64,000 bases of DNA, taken from NCBI GenBank assembly GCA_965198325.1, contig CBDAPE010000019.1, positions 372,001 through 436,000 on the forward strand. Reading direction: 5' to 3'. The DNA comes from CBDAPE01 sp965198325. GTDB taxonomy: Bacteria > Pseudomonadota > Alphaproteobacteria > UBA828 > JAPUJA01. The translations under genes and the position numbers were made by a program. Below the pieces are notes generated by a model. The model was given only the letters and a program-made list of their open reading frames with translations, was not told the origin of the DNA and made no database searches. Positions 32,790-41,585 of the stretch are shown here, in pieces (the stretch's first letter is position 1; each line of letters begins with the position of its first letter).

Positions 32790-34837
32790 AGCATCCCCCT
32801 AAAGGCGAAGCTGAAGACGGTAACGGCTAGTAGCGTATAGGCGGTCCCCGCTGCGATCCGGCGGCCAAAAAAATCGGCCGTTTTCCATATGTTTCTCGTG
32901 GATTGATCGAGCCGAACAATCTCCTTCTGAATCGCCGCACACCGCCCAAGCGCCCACCGAAACCCTCTGCGGTCACGCTGGCGGCGGTCGGGGTCAGTCG
33001 CGATCCGGAACAATTTGGCGAGCGAGCCCGCAGCAGCCACGGACCGAAGGTCGCGCTCCATCTGACGACGGAGTCCTCGATTGCGATATTCCGTGGCCAG
33101 GTGCTTCATCCTGTCAGCGACCCAACCGGTCAGGCGAGGAAGCTTGCGAACGCCACTCGATTGCTGGGCCAATGCCAACGTCGTCAAAACGGCAAGTCCG
33201 TCGAGAGCACAATTGCCACCGGCGCCCTCCAGCGAGCGGAGCTTCTCCTGATCTCGGATCGCGAGCCGGCTGCCGATAAAGGCGGCAATATGGCGGTCGA
33301 GGGGGCTTGATTCCTGATTGTTGTCCTGCGCTGCGCGCTCCAATCCTCCAAGCAGTTCGTCGAGATCCTCGGCACAGTACTTGGCAACGAGCGGGCTCTG
33401 ACAGGGCAGATTGGGATTGAGTTCGTAGAGACAGCGCTCGATGCCATAGCCCCGCGAGGGATCACGTAGCTGGGCCTCCATCTTCACGAAACTGCCCAGA
33501 GATTTTGCAAGCCTCGTACGACCGTCGGGGCTTGACTCGATCGCCCGGACCGCGAGCCCACTGGCAATCGTCTGCGCCGCGGCCTGAACCGCCTCCTCGG
33601 AGCCCTCGGCCAGAGCTTCGGCTAACGCAGGGCCAAAGCCGTCCAGGGTCGCCGCAAATCCTTTGTAACGGATCGGCCCTTCGGGATCGAGCGCGACGCA
33701 AATCCGACCGACCAGTTCATCCTCGTTCAGGCGTCGTCTACCGGCGGCGAGATCGGCACTGGACAAAGCAGCCGAAACGGCCTTGCCCATATCGGGCCGA
33801 TTGACGCTGCGTTCCAGCCAGCGCACCAACCGAGCCTCGCGTACCGATCGGCGAGCCGCATCCCAGTTCCATGCAAAAGCACAAGCCAACGCGCGAGGCT
33901 GGAAATACTCGACGCCGAGAAAGTCATAGGGTTGTAGTGACAATGGACGGTGTTCGGCTGCCGGTGGACTGCCGCGACGACCCGCAAGCCAAGCCTGCAA
34001 CCGCTCGATCGACCAGCGGTGCTTCGGCGTATCGCTCATCAGGCCACCGAGCAAATCGCCGAAGATCGGCGTAACGCGAACATCGCCCATGAGTGCGGCA
34101 CACGAGCCCTCGGTGAGTCGCCGGTCGAGGATCCGGGCCGCGTCCACGCCTGCAAGGGGATCTTGGCCCAGCAGCAGGGCAAGCAACGTGACCCCAAGGG
34201 CGAAGAAGTCGCATTCCGGCGAGCCGCTACCGCGCCCTGCGGGCTGCGCCATCGCGCGTTCGATAGGCTCGTAAACGGCAGGCTGCGCGGACCCCGCCGG
34301 CGCACTGACGCATTCGCCGAGTACGATAGAGCTCTTCACAGCGTCCATAAAAAACAGGTTGTCTGGCCGGATCGCGCGATGTGCGATGCCGCGGCCGTGT
34401 AGTGCGTCCAGCCCCTTGACGAGCGCAGGAAGAACCCGCGCCACGATCTCATCCTCGGTCCATGGTTCTGCCTGGATGCCGCGAGCAATGAGCGGGCCGC
34501 CTACGGGCTCATCCAAGACAACCACATGGACCCACCGCTCGGCATTAGAATTCTCAATGACGCCGTGGGCGGCAACGCGAAGCAGGTTTGGCTGGTGCAT
34601 CGTGCGCAAGGCATCGAGTGCCTCGGCGCGGTAGGGGACGCCCGATCGGAGCAAGAGCGCAAAGACAGACGCCCCAGAATTATCAAGATCGATCGCCCTG
34701 ACGGCTGAAGCGTATGGTGCATCAAGCGCCGGCAAACGTTGCTCGAATTCAATTCGATAGCGTGTGATCGGTTCATCGCGGCTGGCCGGTCTGGCATTCG
34801 CTGCTGGCGCCCGGGATCCGGCGTTTTCGTCAAGCAT
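32786..34837 (-). CDS. membrane-anchored serine/threonine pseudokinase-like protein
   Basis: The 683-residue protein has a eukaryotic-type kinase fold over about residues 25-290: HGRGIAHRAIRPDNLFF aligns with the catalytic loop and CDFFALGVTLLALLLG with the F helix. Key residues are changed: HRD reads HRA at 153-155, no DFG follows (LGEC near 173-176), and no VAIK lysine is evident in the SVFALLLRS strand. Asn160 is kept. A long alpha-helical region follows, and a membrane helix lies near 660-680. Phosphotransfer is therefore unlikely and a scaffolding or sensing role is inferred. It is coupled to a small membrane protein. Confidence 0.75.
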   Translation of the reverse strand: MLDENAGSRAPAANARPASRDEPITRYRIEFEQRLPALDAPYASAVRAIDLDNSGASVFALLLRSGVPYRAEALDALRTMHQPNLLRVAAHGVIENSNAERWVHVVVLDEPVGGPLIARGIQAEPWTEDEIVARVLPALVKGLDALHGRGIAHRAIRPDNLFFMDAVKSSIVLGECVSAPAGSAQPAVYEPIERAMAQPAGRGSGSPECDFFALGVTLLALLLGQDPLAGVDAARILDRRLTEGSCAALMGDVRVTPIFGDLLGGLMSDTPKHRWSIERLQAWLAGRRGSPPAAEHRPLSLQPYDFLGVEYFQPRALACAFAWNWDAARRSVREARLVRWLERSVNRPDMGKAVSAALSSADLAAGRRRLNEDELVGRICVALDPEGPIRYKGFAATLDGFGPALAEALAEGSEEAVQAAAQTIASGLAVRAIESSPDGRTRLAKSLGSFVKMEAQLRDPSRGYGIERCLYELNPNLPCQSPLVAKYCAEDLDELLGGLERAAQDNNQESSPLDRHIAAFIGSRLAIRDQEKLRSLEGAGGNCALDGLAVLTTLALAQQSSGVRKLPRLTGWVADRMKHLATEYRNRGLRRQMERDLRSVAAAGSLAKLFRIATDPDRRQRDRRGFRWALGRCAAIQKEIVRLDQSTRNIWKTADFFGRRIAAGTAYTLLAVTVFSFAFRGML

Positions 34838-34937
34838 GGCTGTTCCCCGTCGGGCGGACGACGCTCCGGCGTATCAAACATGGGAGCGCGCAAAGGCTCC
34901 GTTAACTTTTAGAAGAAATTTTATGCAGTTCGACGGG

Positions 34938-36227
34938 TCAATCCGCGAACGGGTCGGTTACAAGAACAGTGTCTTCGCGCTCGGGACTGGTCGAAAGCAA
35001 TGCAACGGGCGCTCCAATCAGCTCCTCAATCCGGCGAATATAGTCGGTCGCATTCGCAGGTAACTGAACCCAGGATCGTAAGCCTCGGGTGCTGTCGGAC
35101 CAGCCTTCGATGATTTCGTAGACGGGCTCGATATCCGCCTGACGGGTGCTGCAGGCCGGCAAATAGTCGAGCGTCTCACCATTGCAGCGATAACCGATAC
35201 AGACCTTGAGTTCGTCAAGACCGTCGAGGACGTCGAGCTTGGTCAATGCGATACCGGTTATGCCGGCGATTTTCACCGACTGGCGCACCTGGACGGCATC
35301 GAACCAACCGCATCTTCGTTTACGTCCGGTGACCGTGCCGAACTCCTGGCCGCGTTCGCCGAGACCCTGGCCGATTGCGTCGGTCAGTTCGCTTGGGAAT
35401 GGTCCGCTTCCGACGCGCGTGGTGTAGGCCTTGGTGATGCCCAAGACGTAGCCAATCGAATCCGCCCCGACGCCCGCACCAGCACAAACCTGCCCGGCCA
35501 CGGTATTCGACGACGTTACGTAAGGATAGGTGCCGTGATCAATATCGAGCATTGCGCCCTGGGCACCCTCAAACAACACCCGGTTGCCCGCCTGACGCGC
35601 CTCATCCAGCCGCCGCCAGGCAGGTCCGGCATAGGGCAGGACGCGGGGTGCGATTTCCGCAAGCCGAGCGCGCAGCGCGGTTCCGTCAACCTCGGCGACA
35701 CCCAGTCCGCGGCGCATCGCGTTATGGTGCAGCAATAGCTCGTCAAGGCGGGCCTCGAGCTGTGCCGGGTTCGCGAGATCGCAAATGCGGATCGCCCGGC
35801 GAGCTACTTTGTCCTCGTAGGCCGGTCCGATTCCCCGTCCTGTCGTGCCGATCCTGGCAGCTCCCCTGGCCGTCTCCCGAATTCTGTCGATCTCGCCGTG
35901 GAGCGGCAGAATTACGCATGCGTTCTCGGCGATCAGAAGATTTTCGGGGTCGACCGGATAGCCGCGCTCACGAAGCCGGTCGATTTCCTCCAGCAGAGCC
36001 CAAGGATCGATCACGACGCCGTTGCCGATGATCGAGAACTTACCGCGCACGACGCCCGAGGGCAGCAGACTGAGATAAAATTTCTCGTCGTCAACCACCA
36101 AGGTATGGCCTGCGTTGTGACCGCCCTGAAAGCGCACAACCACGTCAGCCCGGCGTGCAAGCCAATCGACGATCTTGCCTTTACCCTCGTCGCCCCACTG
36201 GGCTCCGACTACGACGACATTCGCCAT
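34938..36227 (-). CDS. purA: adenylosuccinate synthetase
   Basis: The 429-residue enzyme joins IMP and aspartate using GTP, the first committed step to AMP. The N terminus has GAQWGDEGKGKIVDWL, then GGHNAGHTLV, with GTTGRGIGPAYEDK near residue 130 and KLDVLDGLDELKVCIGY near 330. Length matches the family. It starts three bases after hisZ, in the run serA-hisZ-purA. The 100-base gap on its other side leads to the pseudokinase gene. Confidence 0.98.
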   Translation of the reverse strand: MANVVVVGAQWGDEGKGKIVDWLARRADVVVRFQGGHNAGHTLVVDDEKFYLSLLPSGVVRGKFSIIGNGVVIDPWALLEEIDRLRERGYPVDPENLLIAENACVILPLHGEIDRIRETARGAARIGTTGRGIGPAYEDKVARRAIRICDLANPAQLEARLDELLLHHNAMRRGLGVAEVDGTALRARLAEIAPRVLPYAGPAWRRLDEARQAGNRVLFEGAQGAMLDIDHGTYPYVTSSNTVAGQVCAGAGVGADSIGYVLGITKAYTTRVGSGPFPSELTDAIGQGLGERGQEFGTVTGRKRRCGWFDAVQVRQSVKIAGITGIALTKLDVLDGLDELKVCIGYRCNGETLDYLPACSTRQADIEPVYEIIEGWSDSTRGLRSWVQLPANATDYIRRIEELIGAPVALLSTSPEREDTVLVTDPFAD

Positions 36228-36230
36228 CGA

Positions 36231-37388
36231 TCAGCCGTCGTCGCCGAGCGGCCGTGCCACGCCGTCGACCCAGAAATGGCTGCAACCAAGACGCGTCGCT
36301 TCCACCGACACGTCGGTTACGGACTCAAGTCCGTTGACGGTCGCCCAACCGTCGACCCGAAGCGGTGCCGTCTCGGCGTCTGCAATTCCGAAGGGAACGA
36401 AGAGCCGGGGCCGCAGCGGCGTGGCGTCGAGCGCGCGAAGCACCGTGTGCATAAAAAGCGTTGCACCGGTCGCGGGTTCGCCATCGCCCGCATCGCCAAC
36501 GTGATAGCGTCCGCCCCGCCCCAACTCGGCGCGTTCAGCGCGGGCAAAGACCGAGAAGCTGACTCCGGTGTGATATTCGAAGCCCCGATGCTCGACGGCA
36601 TCGACCGTGAGTTGCAAATCCGGCCGGGCCGCCGCGACCAGCTCGACCACGGCGCTGAGGTCATCCGCTGCCTGCCGACACTCTTGTGGCATCGTCAACG
36701 CGGCGAGTGCATCGAGTGCCGGTGCCGCCCGACCGCCGGCCTCGAGCAAGGCACCCAGCAACGGGCCTGCGTCACCACCGATCGCCGCCACTGCCGCAGC
36801 ATCTTTACGATCCAGCGCGTGGCGAACGGTCACGGCCGTCTCAGTATCGAGTCCGAGCGAGGTGCAGAGCGCGGGCACAAGTGTGGGTACGTTGAGATCG
36901 ATCGAAAGAGCCTCGACTCCGGCGTCGGAAAGGGCATCGGCGACCAGCCGGACAACCTCGGCGTCGCCCTGTGCGGTCGTCTTGCCAATCAATTCGAGCC
37001 CGACTTGCGCGAACTGACGCTCGGGCCGCAAGCCGCTGCCCTTGACCCGCAAGACCTCGCCGCCATAACTGAGACGTAAGGGTCTTGGGGCGCTAGACAG
37101 ACGCGTCCGCGCAATTCGCGCGACCTGAAGGGTCATATCCGCGCGAACACCCATCATGCGTTGCGATACAGGATCCATCACCCTAAAGGTATCGGTGGCC
37201 ATGGCCTGTCCACTGCCTTCGAGAAGGTTTTCCTCGAACTCGACGAGCGGCGGCTTGACGCGCTCGTAGCCGTAGCCCGCGAACCAGCCGAGCAGGCGCT
37301 CAACGGCCTGCGCTTCGATCTCGCCGTCGGGCGGCAGCACGTCCTTCAAGCCGGCGGGCAAAAGCCCTCGTTCCTTGCCTTCGGCCAT
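36231..37388 (-). CDS. hisZ: ATP phosphoribosyltransferase regulatory subunit
   Basis: The 385-residue protein is a class II HisRS-like paralogue without a full tRNA-synthetase function. LLPAGLKDVLPP opens it, FEENLLEGSGQAMATDTFRVMD and MGVRADMTLQVARIA follow, and LRLSYGGEVLRVKGSG is the motif 2 region. HisZ works with the short HisG, which is not in this window. Lack of an anticodon-binding domain and the length separate it from HisS. It lies between serA and purA with gaps of 36 and 3 bases. Confidence 0.92.
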   Translation of the reverse strand: MAEGKERGLLPAGLKDVLPPDGEIEAQAVERLLGWFAGYGYERVKPPLVEFEENLLEGSGQAMATDTFRVMDPVSQRMMGVRADMTLQVARIARTRLSSAPRPLRLSYGGEVLRVKGSGLRPERQFAQVGLELIGKTTAQGDAEVVRLVADALSDAGVEALSIDLNVPTLVPALCTSLGLDTETAVTVRHALDRKDAAAVAAIGGDAGPLLGALLEAGGRAAPALDALAALTMPQECRQAADDLSAVVELVAAARPDLQLTVDAVEHRGFEYHTGVSFSVFARAERAELGRGGRYHVGDAGDGEPATGATLFMHTVLRALDATPLRPRLFVPFGIADAETAPLRVDGWATVNGLESVTDVSVEATRLGCSHFWVDGVARPLGDDG

Positions 37389-37424
37389 GAGAGATATGAG
37401 TCCTCGTTGGTGACGCCCGCAACG

Positions 37425-39002
37425 TCAGAAATGGAGCGCCTTTGCCTGAATAATGTACGGCAGAGCACGGACCTTTTCGAGTACTGCGTCCGGAATCGGT
37501 TCGTCGACCTGGATCAGCCCGATCGCGTCTCCGCCAGGCTCGGAGCGGCCCAGGTTGAAGGTTGCGATATTGACTGCAGCATCGCCGAGAAGCTGTCCCA
37601 AGCTGCCGATCAGGCCCGGTTTGTCTTCGTTGGTGACGTAGAGCATGTGCGGTGCAAGCTCGGCTTCAATCGAGATACCCTTGATCTCGACGACACGCGG
37701 CCGGGAGCCCGCGAACAACGTGCCCGAGACCGACCGACTGTGGCGCTCTGTCGTCACGGTCAGACGAATGAGTGTCTGGTAGTCGCTCGGCCGATCGTGA
37801 CGCACATCGGAGACCTCGATACCGCGGTCCCGGGCGACCACCGGTGCATTGACCATGTTAACCGACTCCATCAAGGGACTGAGCAGGCCCTCCAAGCAAA
37901 TTGCCGTCAACGGCTTGGTATTCAGCCCGGCGACATGACCCTCGTAGTCCACGCGGACCGCCTTGAGCCCACGTTCTGTCAGTTGACCCGCGAAGCCGCC
38001 GAGCTGTCTGGCGAGCGTCATGTACGGTTTTAACTTTGGTGCCTCCTCGGCGGTCACCGAAGGCATATTCAGCGCGTTCGCAACTGCGCCGGTCAGGAGA
38101 TAATCAGCTACCTGCTCAGCAATCTGAATGGCGACATTCTCCTGGGCCTCGGTGGTTGAAGCCCCCAGATGGGGCGTTGCAACGACGCCCTCGACGCCGA
38201 ACAGGGCGGCGTGCGTGGCCGGTTCATCCTCGAAAACGTCGAGCGCTGCCCCTGCGATTTGGCCGCTTTCGAGCGCTTCCTTGAGTGCGTCTTCATCGAT
38301 CAGACCGCCCCGCGCGCAATTCACAAGCCTCGCTCCCGGCTTCATCTTGGCCAAGGCCGCGGCATCGAAGATGTGACGAGTCTGGTCGGTCAGCGGGGTA
38401 TGTAGCGTGGCGAAATCCGCGCGCGCGAGCAGCGCGTCCAGATCGACCTTTTCGACACCAAGCTCGCGGGCGCGCTCCAGAGAGAGAAAGGGGTCATAGG
38501 CGATGATCCGCATACCCAGGCCTTGGGCCAGGCGAGCGACGATCGAGCCGATGTTGCCGCAACCGACGACGCCTAAAAATTTTTGCCGCAATTCAACGCC
38601 CATATAGCGCGATTTCGCCCATTCACCCGCTTGAGTCGAACGATCGGCTGCCGGGATCTGCCGTGCCAGCGCCATGAGCATGGCGATGGTATGCTCGGCG
38701 GTGGTGACCGCGTTACCGTATGGCGTGTTCATCACAATGATGCCGCGCGCCGTGGCGGCCGGTAGCTCGATGTTGTCGACGCCGATCCCGGCACGACCGA
38801 CGACCTTCAGGTCGGAGGCCGCCGCGAAAATTTCTTTCGTAACCTTGGTATTCGACCGAACGACCAGGGCATCGACGCCGGCCAGCGCCGCCTTGAGTTC
38901 GCCAGGAGAGAGGTTCGCCTGCTGCTTCACTTCGATTTCGCGCTGCCGGAACACCTCAAGCGCCCGCTCGCTGAGCTTGTCGGAGATCAGAACCTTGGGC
39001 AT
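37425..39002 (-). CDS. serA: D-3-phosphoglycerate dehydrogenase
   Basis: The 525-residue long-form enzyme starts serine synthesis. The substrate and nucleotide domains carry VGRAGIGVDNIELPAA, VVGCGNIGSIVA near residue 148, NCARGGLIDEDAL and the catalytic His in TPHLGASTTEA near 280. An intervening domain and a C-terminal ACT domain (YVTNEDKPGLIGSLGQLL) follow, implying feedback by serine. Related enzymes also reduce 2-oxoglutarate to D-2-hydroxyglutarate. It heads serA-hisZ-purA and is divergent from a globin gene. Confidence 0.97.
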   Translation of the reverse strand: MPKVLISDKLSERALEVFRQREIEVKQQANLSPGELKAALAGVDALVVRSNTKVTKEIFAAASDLKVVGRAGIGVDNIELPAATARGIIVMNTPYGNAVTTAEHTIAMLMALARQIPAADRSTQAGEWAKSRYMGVELRQKFLGVVGCGNIGSIVARLAQGLGMRIIAYDPFLSLERARELGVEKVDLDALLARADFATLHTPLTDQTRHIFDAAALAKMKPGARLVNCARGGLIDEDALKEALESGQIAGAALDVFEDEPATHAALFGVEGVVATPHLGASTTEAQENVAIQIAEQVADYLLTGAVANALNMPSVTAEEAPKLKPYMTLARQLGGFAGQLTERGLKAVRVDYEGHVAGLNTKPLTAICLEGLLSPLMESVNMVNAPVVARDRGIEVSDVRHDRPSDYQTLIRLTVTTERHSRSVSGTLFAGSRPRVVEIKGISIEAELAPHMLYVTNEDKPGLIGSLGQLLGDAAVNIATFNLGRSEPGGDAIGLIQVDEPIPDAVLEKVRALPYIIQAKALHF

Positions 39003-39050
39003 GACGAAACGTCCTCTTCACGCCGCCGGAGAATAGCTGGGCGCGCGTGC

Positions 39051-39064
39051 GCCAACCGGTTGGC
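39051..39064. promoter_or_regulatory. 14-bp perfect palindrome between serA and the globin gene
   Basis: GCCAACCGGTTGGC is perfectly self-complementary. It lies 49 bases before serA and 46 before the globin ATG, so it is close to both promoters. Confidence 0.4.
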
Positions 39065-39109
39065 AGGCGAGGATCAGGTAACATAGGATGGCCGCGAAAG
39101 GAACCGTCG

Positions 39110-39508
39110 ATGACTGACGATGCGAACGCCACTCTCTACGTGCGTCTGGGCGGCTATGATGCGATTGCGGCCATCGTACACGACCTTTACGTCCGGCTCT
39201 TCGCCGATCCGGAGATCGGCACCTATTTCAAGGGCCACAACCGGAAGAGCCGGCAGTCCTTTATCCAGCATACAGTCGACTTCGTATGCGAAACGACGGG
39301 CGGGCCGGTGATCTATACCGGGCTCGATATGCGCACAGCGCATGAGGGGCTCAGCCTCTCGGAGGCCAATTGGTCAATTACGGGAAAGCATCTTGTGGCT
39401 GCGTTGGCGGCGAGCGGCCAAGGCGAGCGCGAGACCGGTGAATTATTGACGCTGATTAACGGCTACAAGGACGATATCGTCGAACGGGCTGGAGGCTATG
39501 CTACATGA
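39110..39508 (+). CDS. group 1 truncated hemoglobin
   Basis: The 132-residue protein is a 2-over-2 globin. LYVRLGGYDAIAAIVHDLY, FADPEIGTYFKGHNRK and the proximal His in DMRTAHEGLSLSEANW are diagnostic. Group 1 globins bind O2 or NO and often protect against nitrosative stress. The ATG at 39110 has an AAAGGA site; an upstream start at 39047 adds non-homologous residues. Its stop overlaps the next gene by four bases (ATGA). Confidence 0.9.
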   Translation: MTDDANATLYVRLGGYDAIAAIVHDLYVRLFADPEIGTYFKGHNRKSRQSFIQHTVDFVCETTGGPVIYTGLDMRTAHEGLSLSEANWSITGKHLVAALAASGQGERETGELLTLINGYKDDIVERAGGYAT

Positions 39509-40296
39509 TCGTTGAGCAGATCTGGACCGGGAACGCCTACCGCAATTTCAATTACCTGATCGCCTGCCCCGAGACCGGCGAGGCCCTCGCGGTCGACCCG
39601 CTCGATCACCGCAAGTGCCTCGACCGAGCAAAAAAGCGGGGCTGGACAATCACCCAGGTACTCAATACCCACGAACATGGCGATCACACCGGCGGCAACG
39701 CCGCAATTATCGATGCGACGGGCGCCAGCCTGCTCGCCCACGCTAACGCCAGAGGCAAGATTCCCGGCATCGATCGCGGTCTGACGGCGGGCGATGTGAT
39801 CCGGGTTGGACGACGCGTCGAGTTCGAGACACTCGACACGCCCGGTCACACCATGAGCCATGTTTGCCTGCTGTCACATACCGACCAGCCAGCGCTGTTC
39901 TGTGGCGATACGCTCTTTAATGCCGGCGCGGGCAACTGCCACAACGGCGGGCACCCAAAAGAACTTTACGGCACTTTCGCGACCCAGCTGGCCGGGCTTG
40001 GGGGCGACACCCTGATCTATCCAGGCCACGACTACATCGCGAACAATCTGCAGTTCACCCTCGATCGGGAACCGGACAACGCCCGAGCCGCAGCGCTTCT
40101 CGGCGAAATCGAGGACCAGGACCCCGACGCCGCACTCGTGACGACTCTGGGGCTGGAGAAAGAGATCAACAGCTTTTTCCGGCTCACCAACTCGTCGGTC
40201 ATTGCCCGGCTGCGCGAGGCTTTTCCCGATCTGCCGGCCAGCCCCGACCCCAGTTCGGTGTTCCTCCATCTGCGCGAATTGCGCAACGCCTGGTAG
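39505..40296 (+). CDS. glyoxalase II-like metallo-beta-lactamase-fold hydrolase
   Basis: The 263-residue protein has the metal motif THEHGDHTGGN near residue 55, then DTPGHTMSHVCL, FCGDTLFNAGAGNC and YPGHDYIANNL, the arrangement of hydroxyacylglutathione hydrolases. GloB proteins cleave S-D-lactoylglutathione. The C-terminal part (NSSVIARLREAFP, VFLHLRELRNAW) also matches. A thioesterase or persulfide dioxygenase is possible, but the motif set favours glyoxalase II. Coupled to the globin gene by an ATGA overlap. Confidence 0.85.
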   Translation: MIVEQIWTGNAYRNFNYLIACPETGEALAVDPLDHRKCLDRAKKRGWTITQVLNTHEHGDHTGGNAAIIDATGASLLAHANARGKIPGIDRGLTAGDVIRVGRRVEFETLDTPGHTMSHVCLLSHTDQPALFCGDTLFNAGAGNCHNGGHPKELYGTFATQLAGLGGDTLIYPGHDYIANNLQFTLDREPDNARAAALLGEIEDQDPDAALVTTLGLEKEINSFFRLTNSSVIARLREAFPDLPASPDPSSVFLHLRELRNAW

Positions 40297-40307
40297 GGAT
40301 TTCCCCG

Positions 40308-41585
40308 ATGACTGGCTGTATCGTTCGCGTGTTTGTCGCAATGCTTCTGGCGGCGGTCATCGGCGGCGGGCCCGGCGCACCGGTCTCGGCCGGCGGCGCC
40401 ATAGCGAGCGACCCGCTGGCAGCCGAGGCCATGAAAATCCACGAACGGACTTTCACCATCGACTCCCACATCGATATCCCCTTCGTCTTCGGCAGCGACC
40501 TTGCGGATCCGGGACTCGACGGTACGTGGCAGGTCGATCTGCCCAAGCTTAGAGCCGGTGGGCTCGACGGCGGCTTTTTCGTCGTCTTTGTGGGTCAGAA
40601 AGAGCGCGACATCGACGCCTACGCCCGCGCTGTAATCGACGCGCAGATCAAGGTCGGGGCAATCCGGAGCATGGTCGAACGCTATCCGGAGCAGATTGGC
40701 CTTGCAACGACGGCCGCAGAAGCGCGCGCGATCCGCGCCGGCGGCAGACTGGTCGCGATGATAGGCATCGAAAATGGTTACGTGATTGGCGAAGACATTG
40801 CCCTGCTTGCACGTTACCGGGAGCTGGGTGCGCGATACATGACACTCACCCATAATGGCCACAACGCGATTGGCGATAGCGCCGCCCCGGACCTCGAACT
40901 CGGCGATGAGACACAAGAGCATGGCGGACTTTCGGGATTCGGGCGGGCGGTGATCGGTGAGATGAACCGACTCGGCATCGTGGTCGATATCTCCCATGTG
41001 GAGCGGCAGACAATGTTCGACGCCATCGCCATGTCGGCAGCACCGGTCATCGCGTCGCACTCCAATGCCCGGACATTGGTCGACAGCCCCCGCAACCTCG
41101 ACGACGAGCAGCTTCGAGCCATCGCGGCAACAGATGGCGTCGTGCAAACGGTGGCCTATCCCAACTACGTCATCCAGATGCCGCCCGACCAGGTCAAGGC
41201 CGACTGGGCGTTCCACGAGGAGTGGGATCTGATCGATCATGCCGACTGGCGGGCGTGGGAGCTCGACGAGGAGCGCCGGCTGGCTTACGAAGCCGCCTAC
41301 GCGGAGCTGATGAGCCGTTGGCCCGTGCCCTCAGTGGCCGACCTCGTCGATCACATCGACTATATGGTCAGGCTCATCGGCATCGACCATGTGGGACTCA
41401 GTTCCGATTTCGGCGGCGGCGGCATAGCGGGCTGGCGTCACGCGGGCGAAAGTTTCAACGTCACTCTTGAGCTGGTACGTCGGGGTTACTCGGAACCCGA
41501 CATCGCGAAACTATGGGGTGGCAATCTGCTTCGTGTTTTGACCGAGGCCGAGCGCGTGGCCGCCGGGTTGCAAGAAGCCGACTAA
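40308..41585 (+). CDS. exported renal-dipeptidase-like protein (peptidase M19)
   Basis: The 425-residue protein has a signal peptide (hydrophobic to about residue 24, likely cleavage after PVSA) and an amidohydrolase barrel with the binuclear zinc motif TIDSHIDIPFVFG near residue 49, MIGIENGYVIG, YMTLTHNGHN, VVDISHVERQTMFD and PVIASHSNAR. M19 enzymes hydrolyse dipeptides, including some with D residues. It starts 12 bases after the glyoxalase-like gene and probably acts in the periplasm. Its stop overlaps that of serC (CTAA). Confidence 0.88.
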   Translation: MTGCIVRVFVAMLLAAVIGGGPGAPVSAGGAIASDPLAAEAMKIHERTFTIDSHIDIPFVFGSDLADPGLDGTWQVDLPKLRAGGLDGGFFVVFVGQKERDIDAYARAVIDAQIKVGAIRSMVERYPEQIGLATTAAEARAIRAGGRLVAMIGIENGYVIGEDIALLARYRELGARYMTLTHNGHNAIGDSAAPDLELGDETQEHGGLSGFGRAVIGEMNRLGIVVDISHVERQTMFDAIAMSAAPVIASHSNARTLVDSPRNLDDEQLRAIAATDGVVQTVAYPNYVIQMPPDQVKADWAFHEEWDLIDHADWRAWELDEERRLAYEAAYAELMSRWPVPSVADLVDHIDYMVRLIGIDHVGLSSDFGGGGIAGWRHAGESFNVTLELVRRGYSEPDIAKLWGGNLLRVLTEAERVAAGLQEAD

